Shown here in pieces: positions 34,699 through 42,779 of a stretch of DNA of 64,000 nucleotides (the first letter of the stretch is position 1; each line of letters opens with the position of its first letter). The notes below the pieces were generated by a model. The model saw nothing but the letters and a program-made list of their open reading frames with translations. It was not told where the DNA came from and searched no databases. Location of the stretch: the NCBI RefSeq assembly GCF_026652115.1, contig NZ_JAPPSQ010000003.1:248001-312000 (forward strand). Direction: 5' to 3'. Source of the stretch: Algoriphagus sp. PAP.12 (lineage in GTDB: Bacteria > Bacteroidota > Bacteroidia > Cytophagales > Cyclobacteriaceae). The translations under genes were made by a program, and so were the position numbers.

Positions 34699-34804
34699 AA
34701 TCCTTCTCTTGACAGATCATCTATTTCCCTATGTAAGCACAACAAAAAAAAATCAAATGAACTGAGTAATCAAGTAACTAACTGAAAGTATTTTTTTCGA
34801 GAAA

Positions 34805-34825
34805 AAACCAGCACTAGGCTGGTTT
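34805..34825 (-). terminator. Intrinsic terminator of the nucleotide-sugar operon
   Basis: The stem AAACCAGC/GCTGGTTT has a 5-base loop just beyond the rfbB stop. On the minus strand a U-run follows. Confidence 0.85.
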
Positions 34826-34828
34826 CTT

Positions 34829-35881
34829 TTAAGCATTATAAAGCTCATTGTAATATTCTTGGTAGGATCCGGAGGTCACATGATCCAACCAATCTTGATT
34901 GGACAGATACCAATCTATGGTCAGCTCAATTCCTTCTTCAAACTGTAAGCTTGGCTCCCAGCCCAATTCATTTTTGATTTTGGAAGAATCAATTGCATAT
35001 CGCAAATCATGACCTGCTCTATCTTTCACAAATGTGATCAACTGCTCGGAAGTGCCAGCTTCACGCCCCAATTTCTCATCCATCTTTTGGCAAAGTAAAC
35101 GAACAATATCTATGTTTTTCCATTCATTAAAGCCACCGATATTGTAGGTTTCACCAGCTTTTCCTTTGTGAAAAACGGTATCAATTGCTCTAGCGTGGTC
35201 TTTTACAAACAACCAATCCCTTACATTCTCACCTTTTCCATAGATAGGAAGTGGTTTATTGTTTTTGATATTGTTGATACAAAGCGGAATTAGTTTCTCA
35301 GGAAAGTGATTGGGACCGTAATTATTAGAGCAATTGGAAACTACAGTTCTCATTCCATAAGTATTGGCATAAGCTCTTACAAAATGGTCAGAAGCAGCTT
35401 TGGATGCAGAATACGGGGATTGTGGATCATAAGGAGTGGTTTCCACAAAGAAACCTCCATCATGCAAGGAGCCATAGACTTCATCTGTTGAAACATGATA
35501 AAAAAGATGATCCTGAAGGTTTTCCTTCCAGAATTCCTTTGCCACATTCAAAAGGTTAACTGTTCCGAAGACATTTGTTTTCACAAAAGCCAATGGATCA
35601 GTGATGGATCTATCCACATGAGATTCAGCAGCCAAATGGATTACATCTGTAATTTGATGTTTTTCAAAAATTTCCTTCAACAAATCTGCATCTTGGATAT
35701 CTGCCTTTTCAAAGAAATAATTGGATTCCGCTTCTACAGATTTCAGGTTTTCTAGATTTCCAGCATAAGTAAGTGCATCTAGGTTGACAATCTTATAAGC
35801 AGGATATTTTTCAACAAAAAGCTGCACCACATGGCTACCAATAAAACCGGCACCACCTGTGATCAATATTGATTTATTCAT
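34829..35881 (-). CDS. rfbB: dTDP-glucose 4,6-dehydratase
   Basis: This 350-residue extended short-chain dehydrogenase has the NAD-binding motif [11 protein letters not shown] (8-18), the active-site STDEVYGSL with Thr-Asp-Glu, and YSASK with the catalytic Tyr and Lys. It makes dTDP-4-keto-6-deoxyglucose for rhamnose and other deoxysugars. It ends an operon that starts with a glycosyltransferase and an epimerase, and its start overlaps the epimerase stop by 8 bases. rfbA, rfbC and rfbD are not in this window. Confidence 0.92.
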   Translation of the reverse strand: MNKSILITGGAGFIGSHVVQLFVEKYPAYKIVNLDALTYAGNLENLKSVEAESNYFFEKADIQDADLLKEIFEKHQITDVIHLAAESHVDRSITDPLAFVKTNVFGTVNLLNVAKEFWKENLQDHLFYHVSTDEVYGSLHDGGFFVETTPYDPQSPYSASKAASDHFVRAYANTYGMRTVVSNCSNNYGPNHFPEKLIPLCINNIKNNKPLPIYGKGENVRDWLFVKDHARAIDTVFHKGKAGETYNIGGFNEWKNIDIVRLLCQKMDEKLGREAGTSEQLITFVKDRAGHDLRYAIDSSKIKNELGWEPSLQFEEGIELTIDWYLSNQDWLDHVTSGSYQEYYNELYNA

Positions 35882-36938
35882 TTGGATTAACTTTATAATA
35901 ATCTAAATACCAGTCCGTAAAGGCTTTAACACCATCTTCAATATTTGTATCTGGCTTATATCCAGTATCTCGAATTAAATCACTGACATCTGCATGAGAT
36001 GCTGGCACATCTCCTGGTTGAAGTGGTAGCAAATCCATTTTGGCCTTTTTCCCCAACCCTTTCTCTACTGCATGAATGTAATCCATCAATAAGACAGGAG
36101 AAGAATTTCCTATGTTATAGACCTTGTAAGGAGCTTTTCCGCTTCCAGGATCAGGATTTTGAGAGTCAAAGTCAGAATTTGGTTTTGCAGGCCGATCAGC
36201 TACTTTGATTATCCCTTCCACAATATCATCTATGTAGGTAAAATCTCTTTTCATTTCTCCATAGTTGAACACTTTAATAGGTTCCCCTTTTATAATTGCC
36301 TCCGTGAAAAGGAACAAGGCCATATCAGGTCTCCCCCAAGGTCCATAGACCGTAAAGAAACGAAGCCCAGTTGTGGGAATATTGAACAAATGGCTATATG
36401 TATGTGCCATCAATTCGTTTGACTTTTTGGAAGCTGCGTAAAGTGAAATTGGGTGATCTACAGAGTCTGAGGTAGAAAAAGGCATTTTCTCATTTGACCC
36501 ATAAACAGAGCTCGAAGAGGCATATACCAAATGCTTCACAGGATTAAATCTGCAACATTCCAAAATATTCAAAAAGGCAATGATATTACTCTGGATATAA
36601 ACTTCTGGATTTGTCAAAGAGTATCTAACACCTGCTTGAGCAGCTAAATGAACAACTACATCAAACTTCTCTCGTTGGAATAGTTCAAATAATGCATCTT
36701 TATTCACTAAATCCAACCGAACAAAAGAATAATTAGGATTGGCATTTGAAGTAGTCAACTCCCCCATTTTAATTGAATCCTTGGCGATCCCCATTGACTC
36801 TAAACGGGCGAATTTCAAATTGATATCATAATAATCATTGATTACATCGAGACCCACCACCTCATCACCTCTTTCTACTAATTTTTTTGCTAAGTGGAAT
36901 CCGATAAATCCGGCTGTACCGGTTACAAGGTATTTCAT
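35874..36938 (-). CDS. UDP-glucuronate 4-epimerase-like nucleotide-sugar epimerase
   Basis: This 354-residue NAD-dependent epimerase has the nucleotide motif [14 protein letters not shown] (7-20), the mid-domain [11 protein letters not shown], and YAASKKSNE with catalytic Tyr and Lys. The N-terminal [15 protein letters not shown] insertion is typical of CapI/LspL-type UDP-glucuronate 4-epimerases, which supply UDP-galacturonate for surface polysaccharides. It sits between the glycosyltransferase and rfbB genes in a minus-strand operon. Substrate is inferred from subfamily features. Confidence 0.88.
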   Translation of the reverse strand: MKYLVTGTAGFIGFHLAKKLVERGDEVVGLDVINDYYDINLKFARLESMGIAKDSIKMGELTTSNANPNYSFVRLDLVNKDALFELFQREKFDVVVHLAAQAGVRYSLTNPEVYIQSNIIAFLNILECCRFNPVKHLVYASSSSVYGSNEKMPFSTSDSVDHPISLYAASKKSNELMAHTYSHLFNIPTTGLRFFTVYGPWGRPDMALFLFTEAIIKGEPIKVFNYGEMKRDFTYIDDIVEGIIKVADRPAKPNSDFDSQNPDPGSGKAPYKVYNIGNSSPVLLMDYIHAVEKGLGKKAKMDLLPLQPGDVPASHADVSDLIRDTGYKPDTNIEDGVKAFTDWYLDYYKVNPNE

Positions 36939-36976
36939 CAGGAAAAATAAGGGTTTAAACTTGACCCAAATATAAA

Positions 36977-38143
36977 CTATTCCCCTTTCTCAGCCTCATT
37001 CAATAGACGTTCATAATTGGAAAAAATTTTCATTTGGATAGTTTCCCTCTGGTAAAATTCAGAAACCACCTCATATAAGGCAGCAGCCATCTTCAACATG
37101 GCATCCCTTTTTACAAAAGCAAACTCCATTGCCTCCTTTAAAATATCAGCATCCTTTACAGGGAAAATCAAACCGGTTTGTTGTTGGGAAATCAAATCAG
37201 TGTTTCCAGGAATATCAGAGCAGATCACAGGTAAATTCATCGCTCCTGCTTCCAAAAGCACATTTGGAAACCCTTCCCTATGTGAGGGATGTACCAAAAC
37301 ATCCGCTAATGCCATGTAATGGGCCACATGATCGGACCAATCAATTTGAACAATTCTAGGGTGGTCCTGAATCGTTTGAATAGTTTCTGGAGATAAGGGA
37401 TCCAATTCTTGCTCAAATGCTCCCAAAAGCACCAATTTGGATTGATTGACTATTTTTGAATTCAAAAATGCGCTGACCAATTCCTCAATCCCCTTATCTT
37501 TTACTAGCCTACCCACGGACAGAATGATGAAATCATCCTCACCCGGAAGAATCCTCATCGTAGCAGCTACCAGATGATTTTCTTTGAGAGCATTGCGATT
37601 GAATTTGGATAAATCGATCCCATTGGAGGATCCATGAGCTATCACTTTCAGTTTTTCTTTTGGACAAAAACCTTGTTCAGAAACAAACTTCTCCAATCCA
37701 AAAGAATTAGGCCAAACTTCTGTGGCATTGGAATAGGTCCATTTTTCTGCAGCTTCCAACAAACCTTTCTTACTTCCTTCTGCTGCCATCGCTGGCATCC
37801 CAGCCAATGTGTGAATTCGAACTGGAACACCTGCAAGATTAGCGGCAATCATTCCCAGCAAACCAGCCTTAGGAGTATGTGTATGGACTATATCAGGCTT
37901 TTCACTCTTCAAAAGTTTGTACAACTTCCAAATGCATATCAAATCCTGAAATGGTGTAATTTTTCTAGTAAACGGAATGACCTCATGTCTCACTCCTTCG
38001 GCCTTCATGATTTTGGGAACCTCTCTCCCATCAGCACTTACCATGACCACCTCCCATCCTTGCTCTTTCACAAATCTCATTTGCCCTGCCAGCAATTGTT
38101 TCAATGAAAGTGGTACAGTGGTTATTCTAATCAGTTTGGGCAT
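36977..38143 (-). CDS. GT4-family glycosyltransferase
   Basis: This 388-residue GT-B glycosyltransferase starts [17 protein letters not shown], chosen because it places the Rossmann strand at the usual place; an in-frame start at 38221 would add 26 residues. The second domain contains [20 protein letters not shown] and the donor-binding [18 protein letters not shown] segment with the EX7E pattern. It probably adds a sugar to a surface polysaccharide or lipid carrier at the inner face of the membrane. It heads an operon with two nucleotide-sugar enzymes. Confidence 0.9.
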   Translation of the reverse strand: MPKLIRITTVPLSLKQLLAGQMRFVKEQGWEVVMVSADGREVPKIMKAEGVRHEVIPFTRKITPFQDLICIWKLYKLLKSEKPDIVHTHTPKAGLLGMIAANLAGVPVRIHTLAGMPAMAAEGSKKGLLEAAEKWTYSNATEVWPNSFGLEKFVSEQGFCPKEKLKVIAHGSSNGIDLSKFNRNALKENHLVAATMRILPGEDDFIILSVGRLVKDKGIEELVSAFLNSKIVNQSKLVLLGAFEQELDPLSPETIQTIQDHPRIVQIDWSDHVAHYMALADVLVHPSHREGFPNVLLEAGAMNLPVICSDIPGNTDLISQQQTGLIFPVKDADILKEAMEFAFVKRDAMLKMAAALYEVVSEFYQRETIQMKIFSNYERLLNEAEKGE

Positions 38144-38228
38144 CGGCAAATTTCTATTAAAAACGCAAAGGTAATTTATTCCCTTCAAAGCACAGGACTT
38201 TAAAGGCAATAGCTGGACCAAAAAACGA

Positions 38229-39107
38229 CTAGAGCAACTCCAAAGTTCTAACTTCTACCTTTGTTTTTTGAGTGGAACTGGTAATTCTTTCTTCTCGAGA
38301 ATAAATTGGCCAACCCAACTTATTGATTTTTGATTCATTGATCAGGGAAAATTTCCCAAAATCATCATCCAAGGAATCATTTTGTTGATTGTTTCCAATG
38401 AAATCAAAATCACAAATTGACCTAAATACAAATTCTTGTCGGGTTTGGTTTAGTTCTTCAAGAACAACCTTCATCTTTTCTCCTTTTCCCAATAATCCCA
38501 AACTCACTGGGATTTCTACTTCCTTATTTAAATCATAGGTTCCACCGTGCAATCGAAAAAATGTATTGAAATCTCCATAATCTTTAGATTCAAAAGGATT
38601 TGCGGCACCCTTGGCCATTCCAAATGCCATTCCTGAATTTGTATTCACTTGATACTTGTTGACTATCAACTCTTTGACTTTTTCCAAAACCTTGGCTTCA
38701 AATGTTGTGATTTCCTCCTCATTTTTCAAACCTAAATACTCTCCAGATTTGCTAATTCTAAATTGAAATCGAATCCCATCCAAAAGATCAAAACCCTCCT
38801 CAATCAGATCAAAAAATGAATGATTGGGTTCAGAAATTTCATTTACAAAATTTTTATAAGTCCATTGAAGAAGCAAATCATTGGAACTGTTATCCAGGAC
38901 TTTCATTTCTACTTGGTAAGAAACTCTGTTTTTAGAAATGGTATCCCCGCCAAGAAGCTCATAACTCTGGTTTGTGAACTGATAGGTCTTTTCTTCATTT
39001 TTCTCCCATTTTGGAAGAACTTGGACTTTGGAATTGGGCTCTAAACTTTGATTATGATTCATTGTCAAGAATAGACAAAAAAGGAAATTTAAAAGGGTTA
39101 CTTGCAT
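38229..39107 (-). CDS. DUF6263-like exported protein
   Basis: This 292-residue protein begins with a hydrophobic leader (MQVTLLNFLFCLFLTMNHNQ) consistent with export. The mature part is beta-rich (YQVEMKVLDNSSNDLLLQWTY and later VVLEELNQTRQEFVFRSI), as in DUF6263, a Bacteroidota family. The gene stands alone, 8 bases off a downstream minus-strand gap, and is not adjacent to a recognisable partner. Function is unknown. Confidence 0.6.
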   Translation of the reverse strand: MQVTLLNFLFCLFLTMNHNQSLEPNSKVQVLPKWEKNEEKTYQFTNQSYELLGGDTISKNRVSYQVEMKVLDNSSNDLLLQWTYKNFVNEISEPNHSFFDLIEEGFDLLDGIRFQFRISKSGEYLGLKNEEEITTFEAKVLEKVKELIVNKYQVNTNSGMAFGMAKGAANPFESKDYGDFNTFFRLHGGTYDLNKEVEIPVSLGLLGKGEKMKVVLEELNQTRQEFVFRSICDFDFIGNNQQNDSLDDDFGKFSLINESKINKLGWPIYSREERITSSTQKTKVEVRTLELL

Positions 39108-39152
39108 GTCTCAAACTAATAAAAATAGAACCTAAATTCTTCAAATAAGAAA

Positions 39153-39353
39153 TTAATCCCCTTCCTCCAATTCAAATATTTCCTCCAAGGCAATTTCAAA
39201 AACTTTGGCGATTTTAAGTGCCAAAACAGTAGAAGGCACATATTTCCCTGCTTCTATAGAATTGATCGTCTGCCTAGAGACCTGAACTTTTTCTGCCAAA
39301 TCCTGCTGAGTCAGATTATGTCTGGCTCTTTCTACTTTAATCGTGTTTTTCAT
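39153..39353 (-). CDS. XRE-family helix-turn-helix regulator
   Basis: This 66-residue protein is almost only an HTH_3 domain: RARHNLTQQDLAEKVQVSRQ holds the helix-turn-helix, INSIEAGKYVPS the second helix, and ALKIAKVFEIALEEIFEL the C-terminal helix. Its start overlaps the stop of the upstream membrane protein by 4 bases, so it is expressed with the two membrane genes. It probably represses that operon; a palindromic operator candidate lies over the promoter at 40256-40271. Confidence 0.88.
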   Translation of the reverse strand: MKNTIKVERARHNLTQQDLAEKVQVSRQTINSIEAGKYVPSTVLALKIAKVFEIALEEIFELEEGD

Positions 39354-39811
39354 CCTTCAGCCAGGTTTACAAATTTACTCTGTTGCCAAAGAACCCATCT
39401 AAATCGAATGATGAATATTACCTGAATGGTAAACATATTATACCCCATAAACTCCAAATATGCGAAGCCATATAAAAATATAGTCCCAATGATCAGAATG
39501 AATGTATTGAAATAACAGGCAATTAAAAGTGAATCCAACCTAAGCTTCTGAATATACTCGTCTTCATTTTTTTCCTTAGAAAAAGCAATGAAAAATAGGG
39601 ATATGAAAATTCCTATCAATGCAATTTCATCAGTGAAATTCTCGCCTAAAAAATCAATCAACTTACCCGTTTCAAATTGAAAATTTAGAATCTCGGGGCT
39701 AAAGTCAAAATAAGTATTAAGGATAAGTAAAACAGAAAAAGGGATAATCATCCACCATCCTATTCTTTGAAACGGATGCGGCAAAAGTAATTTAGTCACC
39801 TGCGAAGTCAT
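39350..39811 (-). CDS. Membrane protein, second of two paralogues in an XRE operon
   Basis: This 153-residue protein has about four hydrophobic helices. Its cytoplasmic loop SKEKNEDEYIQKLRLDSLLI is a clear homologue of TKEKQEDEMIQRFRLQAFQT in the upstream gene. I used the ATG at 39811; the longer reading at 39859 would overlap the upstream coding region and lacks support. One base separates it from the upstream stop and it overlaps the XRE gene by 4. The shared loop suggests two subunits of one membrane complex. Confidence 0.72.
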   Translation of the reverse strand: MTSQVTKLLLPHPFQRIGWWMIIPFSVLLILNTYFDFSPEILNFQFETGKLIDFLGENFTDEIALIGIFISLFFIAFSKEKNEDEYIQKLRLDSLLIACYFNTFILIIGTIFLYGFAYLEFMGYNMFTIQVIFIIRFRWVLWQQSKFVNLAEG

Positions 39812-39812
39812 A

Positions 39813-40232
39813 TCAATTTTCTTTTCGTGATTTATAAAGCTGCAACTGAAATGCTGCATAGATGTACAGGTTCAATAGGAACAGGACCAAATAGGCTGTA
39901 AAGATTTCAGAAGTCAGGCGGTCGTACCGTACATAATTGATTAGCATCAATGCCCCCAAACCCCAGATCAACCAGTAGAACCCTGTTTGGAAAGCCTGAA
40001 GTCGAAATCGCTGAATCATCTCATCCTCTTGTTTTTCCTTAGTCAAGTTTAATATCCCAAAAGCCATAGCCCAAAAGCCATAGATTACCTGTGCCGCTTC
40101 ATTAGGATCGATACCCGTTCTGGCAAAAGCCAATCCTATGACAAGAATCGCTGGCAACGGAAATAAAGCGATCGCAACAAATCTCCATCCTCTCGCCAGC
40201 AAAGGAACTTTTAACATTGAATCATTATCCAT
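39813..40232 (-). CDS. Membrane protein, first of two paralogues in an XRE operon
   Basis: This 139-residue protein has about four transmembrane segments, including FVAIALFPLPAILVIGLAF and IFTAYLVLFLLNLYIY. The charged loop TKEKQEDEMIQRFRLQAFQT matches the loop of the next gene, so the pair arose by duplication. It is the promoter-proximal gene of a three-gene operon ending in the XRE regulator. Function is unknown. Confidence 0.75.
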   Translation of the reverse strand: MDNDSMLKVPLLARGWRFVAIALFPLPAILVIGLAFARTGIDPNEAAQVIYGFWAMAFGILNLTKEKQEDEMIQRFRLQAFQTGFYWLIWGLGALMLINYVRYDRLTSEIFTAYLVLFLLNLYIYAAFQLQLYKSRKEN

Positions 40233-40250
40233 AAGTCAAATTATTTTTAC

Positions 40251-40281
40251 CAAATGTAAAGCATACTTTACTTTATGTCAA
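40251..40281 (-). promoter_or_regulatory. Promoter of the membrane-protein/XRE operon
   Basis: On the minus strand, TTGACA-like bases at 40281-40276 are followed by TACATTTG (40258-40251), matching TAnnTTTG with a 20-base gap from TTG. Transcription would begin close to the first ATG at 40232. The operator palindrome overlaps this promoter. Confidence 0.6.
40256..40271. promoter_or_regulatory. Palindromic operator candidate GTAAAG-CATA-CTTTAC
   Basis: A perfect 6-base inverted repeat with a 4-base spacer overlaps the -7 element of the operon promoter. Placement and size suit an XRE dimer site, so autorepression by the 39153-39353 product is likely. This is inference from position. Confidence 0.55.
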
Positions 40282-40416
40282 TTATTTTTTCCAAATATTT
40301 CATTTTTAGACTTTTAATCATTTTGAATTGATGCTTTCCTGATTTCAAAAATTTCAAATAAAACAGTCCTTTTCTTTACCTTTATTCAATTGACTTTCAA
40401 ACCTTTTAGAAAATTG

Positions 40417-41217
40417 ATGATTACTGACTCAAAAATTGCAATTATCGGATGCGGCAACCTAGGCACATCTATCGCCAATGGTTTGCTTTCCATTCCTGGC
40501 TTTGACCCAAAAAACCTAACCTTAACCAAGCGTAATACAAAATCCTTAGCTAGCTATGAAGCACAGGGAGTTCATGTGCATCCCGACAACCTCTTGGCTG
40601 CTAAATATGCTGATTTAGTTATTCTGGGAGTAAAGCCATACAACGTCACTCCCATCCTTAATGAAATTAAGCCGGCGCTTGAGCCTTCTAAGCAAATTAT
40701 CATTTCTCTTGCCACAGGAGTTACTTTGGAAGAGATGTATGAGGTTCTACAGCCAGATACCGTTGCGTTTCGGGCTATGCCAAACATCGCAGCAGACATT
40801 CAAGAATCCATTACTTGTATTTGCTCCAAGAATGCTGTTCCTCAGCAAGTAGAAACTATTCAGGAGCTTTTCGATTCAATAGGTTTTACAATTCCTATAG
40901 ATGAAAGCTTAATGGAGGCTGCTACCGTCTTGGGAGCTTGTGGAATTGCATATGTTCTGCGGTTTATGAGAGCCATGATTCAAGGTGGAATTCAAATCGG
41001 ATTTGACTCTGTGACCGCAAGTAAAATTGTTAACCAAACTGTGAAAGGTGCAGCCGAATTGATGATTCAAAAAAACATGCACCCTGAAGCTGCAATTGAT
41101 AAAGTTACCACACCAAAAGGATGTACGATTGTCGGATTAAACGAAATGGAACATCAAGGATTTAGCTCCGCAATGGTACGTGGAGTAATTGCCAGTTATG
41201 AAAAAATCGAAAAATAA
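40417..41217 (+). CDS. proC: Pyrroline-5-carboxylate reductase
   Basis: This 266-residue enzyme reduces pyrroline-5-carboxylate to proline with NAD(P)H. It shows the dinucleotide motif IIGCGNLGTSIANGL near the N-terminus, the AMPNIAADI segment, GACGIAYVLRFMRAM and the C-terminal VTTPKGCTIVGLNEME, with Cys and Thr conserved in ProC. The ATG at 40417 was chosen over a TTG at 40390. A terminator follows at once, so it is monocistronic. Confidence 0.93.
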   Translation: MITDSKIAIIGCGNLGTSIANGLLSIPGFDPKNLTLTKRNTKSLASYEAQGVHVHPDNLLAAKYADLVILGVKPYNVTPILNEIKPALEPSKQIIISLATGVTLEEMYEVLQPDTVAFRAMPNIAADIQESITCICSKNAVPQQVETIQELFDSIGFTIPIDESLMEAATVLGACGIAYVLRFMRAMIQGGIQIGFDSVTASKIVNQTVKGAAELMIQKNMHPEAAIDKVTTPKGCTIVGLNEMEHQGFSSAMVRGVIASYEKIEK

Positions 41218-41238
41218 ATATCAGTTCACTAAAAATTT

Positions 41239-41266
41239 AAGCCAAGGTAAATTCCTTGGCTTTTTT
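41239..41266 (+). terminator. Intrinsic terminator of proC
   Basis: The 9-base stem AAGCCAAGG/CCTTGGCTT (41239-41247 and 41254-41262) has a TAAATT loop and a T-run. It separates proC from the downstream orphan unit. Confidence 0.9.
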
Positions 41267-41419
41267 ATTTCCGGCAATTTTTGTCAAAATGGATTTTAAC
41301 AAAAAAATAATGCATTTCAGAAAAAGCCCTTCCATTTGCTCTAAAACGATTTTTTTAAATTATAGTACAATTATTTCTAGGTATTTTCTTATTACCTGGA
41401 AATAAAATTATTTAAGGGT

Positions 41420-41452
41420 TGTTTTTCTTTTGAATCTTTTTATTAGTTTTGT
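41420..41452 (+). promoter_or_regulatory. Orphan promoter candidate in the proC-TlpA intergenic region
   Basis: TTG at 41420-41422, a gap of 22 and TAGTTTTG at 41445-41452 match the Bacteroidota -33/-7 pattern. The unit points away from proC, and no coding gene follows before the next terminator. Confidence 0.45.
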
Positions 41453-41457
41453 CTCGG

Positions 41458-41604
41458 GTGATAAACAACTTTTGCTATTCCTTTTTAACAGAAACGATTT
41501 TTAAAGGAAGGACTGTTTGGTACTTTTTCTTCCTTCCTTTTATTAAAGCAAACGAATTTCTGCTCATAAAACCTCTTGACTTAGTTGTCGGAGGTTTTTT
41601 TATT
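41458..41604 (+). ncRNA. Candidate small RNA (about 145 nt) between promoter and terminator
   Basis: The stretch holds a 9-base-pair hairpin, AAAGGAAGG (41503-41511) with CCTTCCTTT (41532-41540). It ends in a second, terminator-like hairpin, AAAACCTC/GAGGTTTT (41568-41575 and 41591-41598), followed by T's. A 60-residue open frame here has no typical composition and spans both hairpins. The 5' end is an estimate from the -7 box. A 6S-like or other regulatory RNA is possible, but I could not match a family by eye. Confidence 0.4.
41568..41604 (+). terminator. Plus-strand intrinsic terminator of the candidate small RNA
   Basis: The 8-base stem AAAACCTC/GAGGTTTT also has an internal TGAC/GTCG pairing, then T7. 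No plus-strand protein gene precedes it after the proC terminator. Confidence 0.75.
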
Positions 41605-41612
41605 AACGAAAA

Positions 41613-41640
41613 AACCCCGACTTTCTTTTAAGACGGGGTT
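41613..41640 (-). terminator. Intrinsic terminator of the TlpA-like gene
   Basis: The stem AACCCCG/CGGGGTT (41613-41619 and 41634-41640) has a 14-base loop. On the minus strand it is followed by a U-run, about 25 bases after the TlpA stop. Confidence 0.7.
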
Positions 41641-41664
41641 CTTTGTTTATCCAAAATTAAAGAC

Positions 41665-42777
41665 TTAATCGAAGATCTCTGCAAGCTTCTTTTCTAAGCT
41701 TGGTCCACGGAGATCCTTTGCTAAAATATTACCGTCAGGATCTATCAAATAGGTAGCAGGAATGGCATTGATTTGATACAGCTCAGCAGCTTCCGAATTG
41801 AAGTATTTCAAATCAGAAACCTGAGGCCATAGAAGCCCATCTTCTTGGATTGCTTTCACCCAGTCTTCTCTCGTCCTATCCAATGACACACCTAATACCT
41901 CAAAGCCTTTTGAATTGTACTCATTGTATAATCGAACCACATTCGGGTTTTCTTGTCGACAAGGCTTACACCAAGCAGCCCAGAAGTCAATCATCACATA
42001 CTTTCCTTTGAAGTCAGACAGCTTGATCAATTCTCCATTCGGATTGGTCAATGCAATCTCAGGGGCAGGCTGGCCAACTGACAAAACTCTCAACTCATCC
42101 AACTGCTGCTTCAATTGCATAATAGACTTCGTATTTGGATAATTGGAATTCAATCGAGCTACTAACTCATCCATGAAAGGAAAATCAGTTTTAGGATTCA
42201 ATAGACCAATAGCTGCCAAAGAAGCAAAGCTATCCCCCATGCTCGTGATCATATCTTTCACTTTTTCGGCCTGATTAGCTTCCAACTCCAAAGCTTTGGT
42301 TTGGATTGCCTTGATTTCCTCTGAATTGTTATTACTCATCGCCTCATAATAGGCTTCATTCAATTGATTAACCTCTTCTTGATATGCGATCATCAATTGC
42401 TCCAATTTGAGCATCTCTTTAGAGTCCTTAGAGCCTTCAATTGATACATTTTCTGGATCATTGAAATCATATTTAACTTCTACATCCTCATCTAATAAGG
42501 CTAATCGGACTGCCTTTTCTCCATACAAATACAATTGGTAGAATGTAGGCTCATTAACTTCCAAATCAATGGCAAATTCGCCATTGGAAGCCACATCTAA
42601 GGTATCAATAATCTTGGGTCTACTGTCAGTAAATTGTGAAAGTACTACTACCCCTTCCGGAGCATTTGAAATCTTTCCGCTTACATGGACTTTCCCATCT
42701 TCTACATTTTGGGTTCCTCCACAGGAGAAAAGCAGCAACAGAGATAATGAGAATAGTCCTGTCATTGGGTTTTTCAT
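41665..42777 (-). CDS. TlpA-like thiol-disulfide lipoprotein with DUF4369 N-domain
   Basis: This 370-residue exported lipoprotein (signal ends LLLLFSC, Cys19) has a beta-rich N-terminal DUF4369-type domain, a Glu-rich helical middle (about 120-190) and a TlpA/ResA thioredoxin domain with WAAWCKPC (C270, C273). A second signature is the cis-proline segment INAIPATYLIDPDG. It is probably a periplasmic reductase for cytochrome c or other disulfides. It starts 2 bases after the gatB stop, so it is likely co-transcribed with alaS and gatB. Confidence 0.9.
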   Translation of the reverse strand: MKNPMTGLFSLSLLLLFSCGGTQNVEDGKVHVSGKISNAPEGVVVLSQFTDSRPKIIDTLDVASNGEFAIDLEVNEPTFYQLYLYGEKAVRLALLDEDVEVKYDFNDPENVSIEGSKDSKEMLKLEQLMIAYQEEVNQLNEAYYEAMSNNNSEEIKAIQTKALELEANQAEKVKDMITSMGDSFASLAAIGLLNPKTDFPFMDELVARLNSNYPNTKSIMQLKQQLDELRVLSVGQPAPEIALTNPNGELIKLSDFKGKYVMIDFWAAWCKPCRQENPNVVRLYNEYNSKGFEVLGVSLDRTREDWVKAIQEDGLLWPQVSDLKYFNSEAAELYQINAIPATYLIDPDGNILAKDLRGPSLEKKLAEIFD

Positions 42778-42779
42778 AT

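Noticed and set aside
37634..38107. 157-residue open frame opposite the glycosyltransferase
   Set aside because: It is an antisense shadow of a GT4 gene with clear motifs; the composition is His/Cys/Phe-rich and not protein-like.
41449..41631. 60-residue open frame on the plus strand
   Set aside because: It spans both hairpins of the candidate RNA, has AT-rich hydrophobic random-looking composition and no family features.
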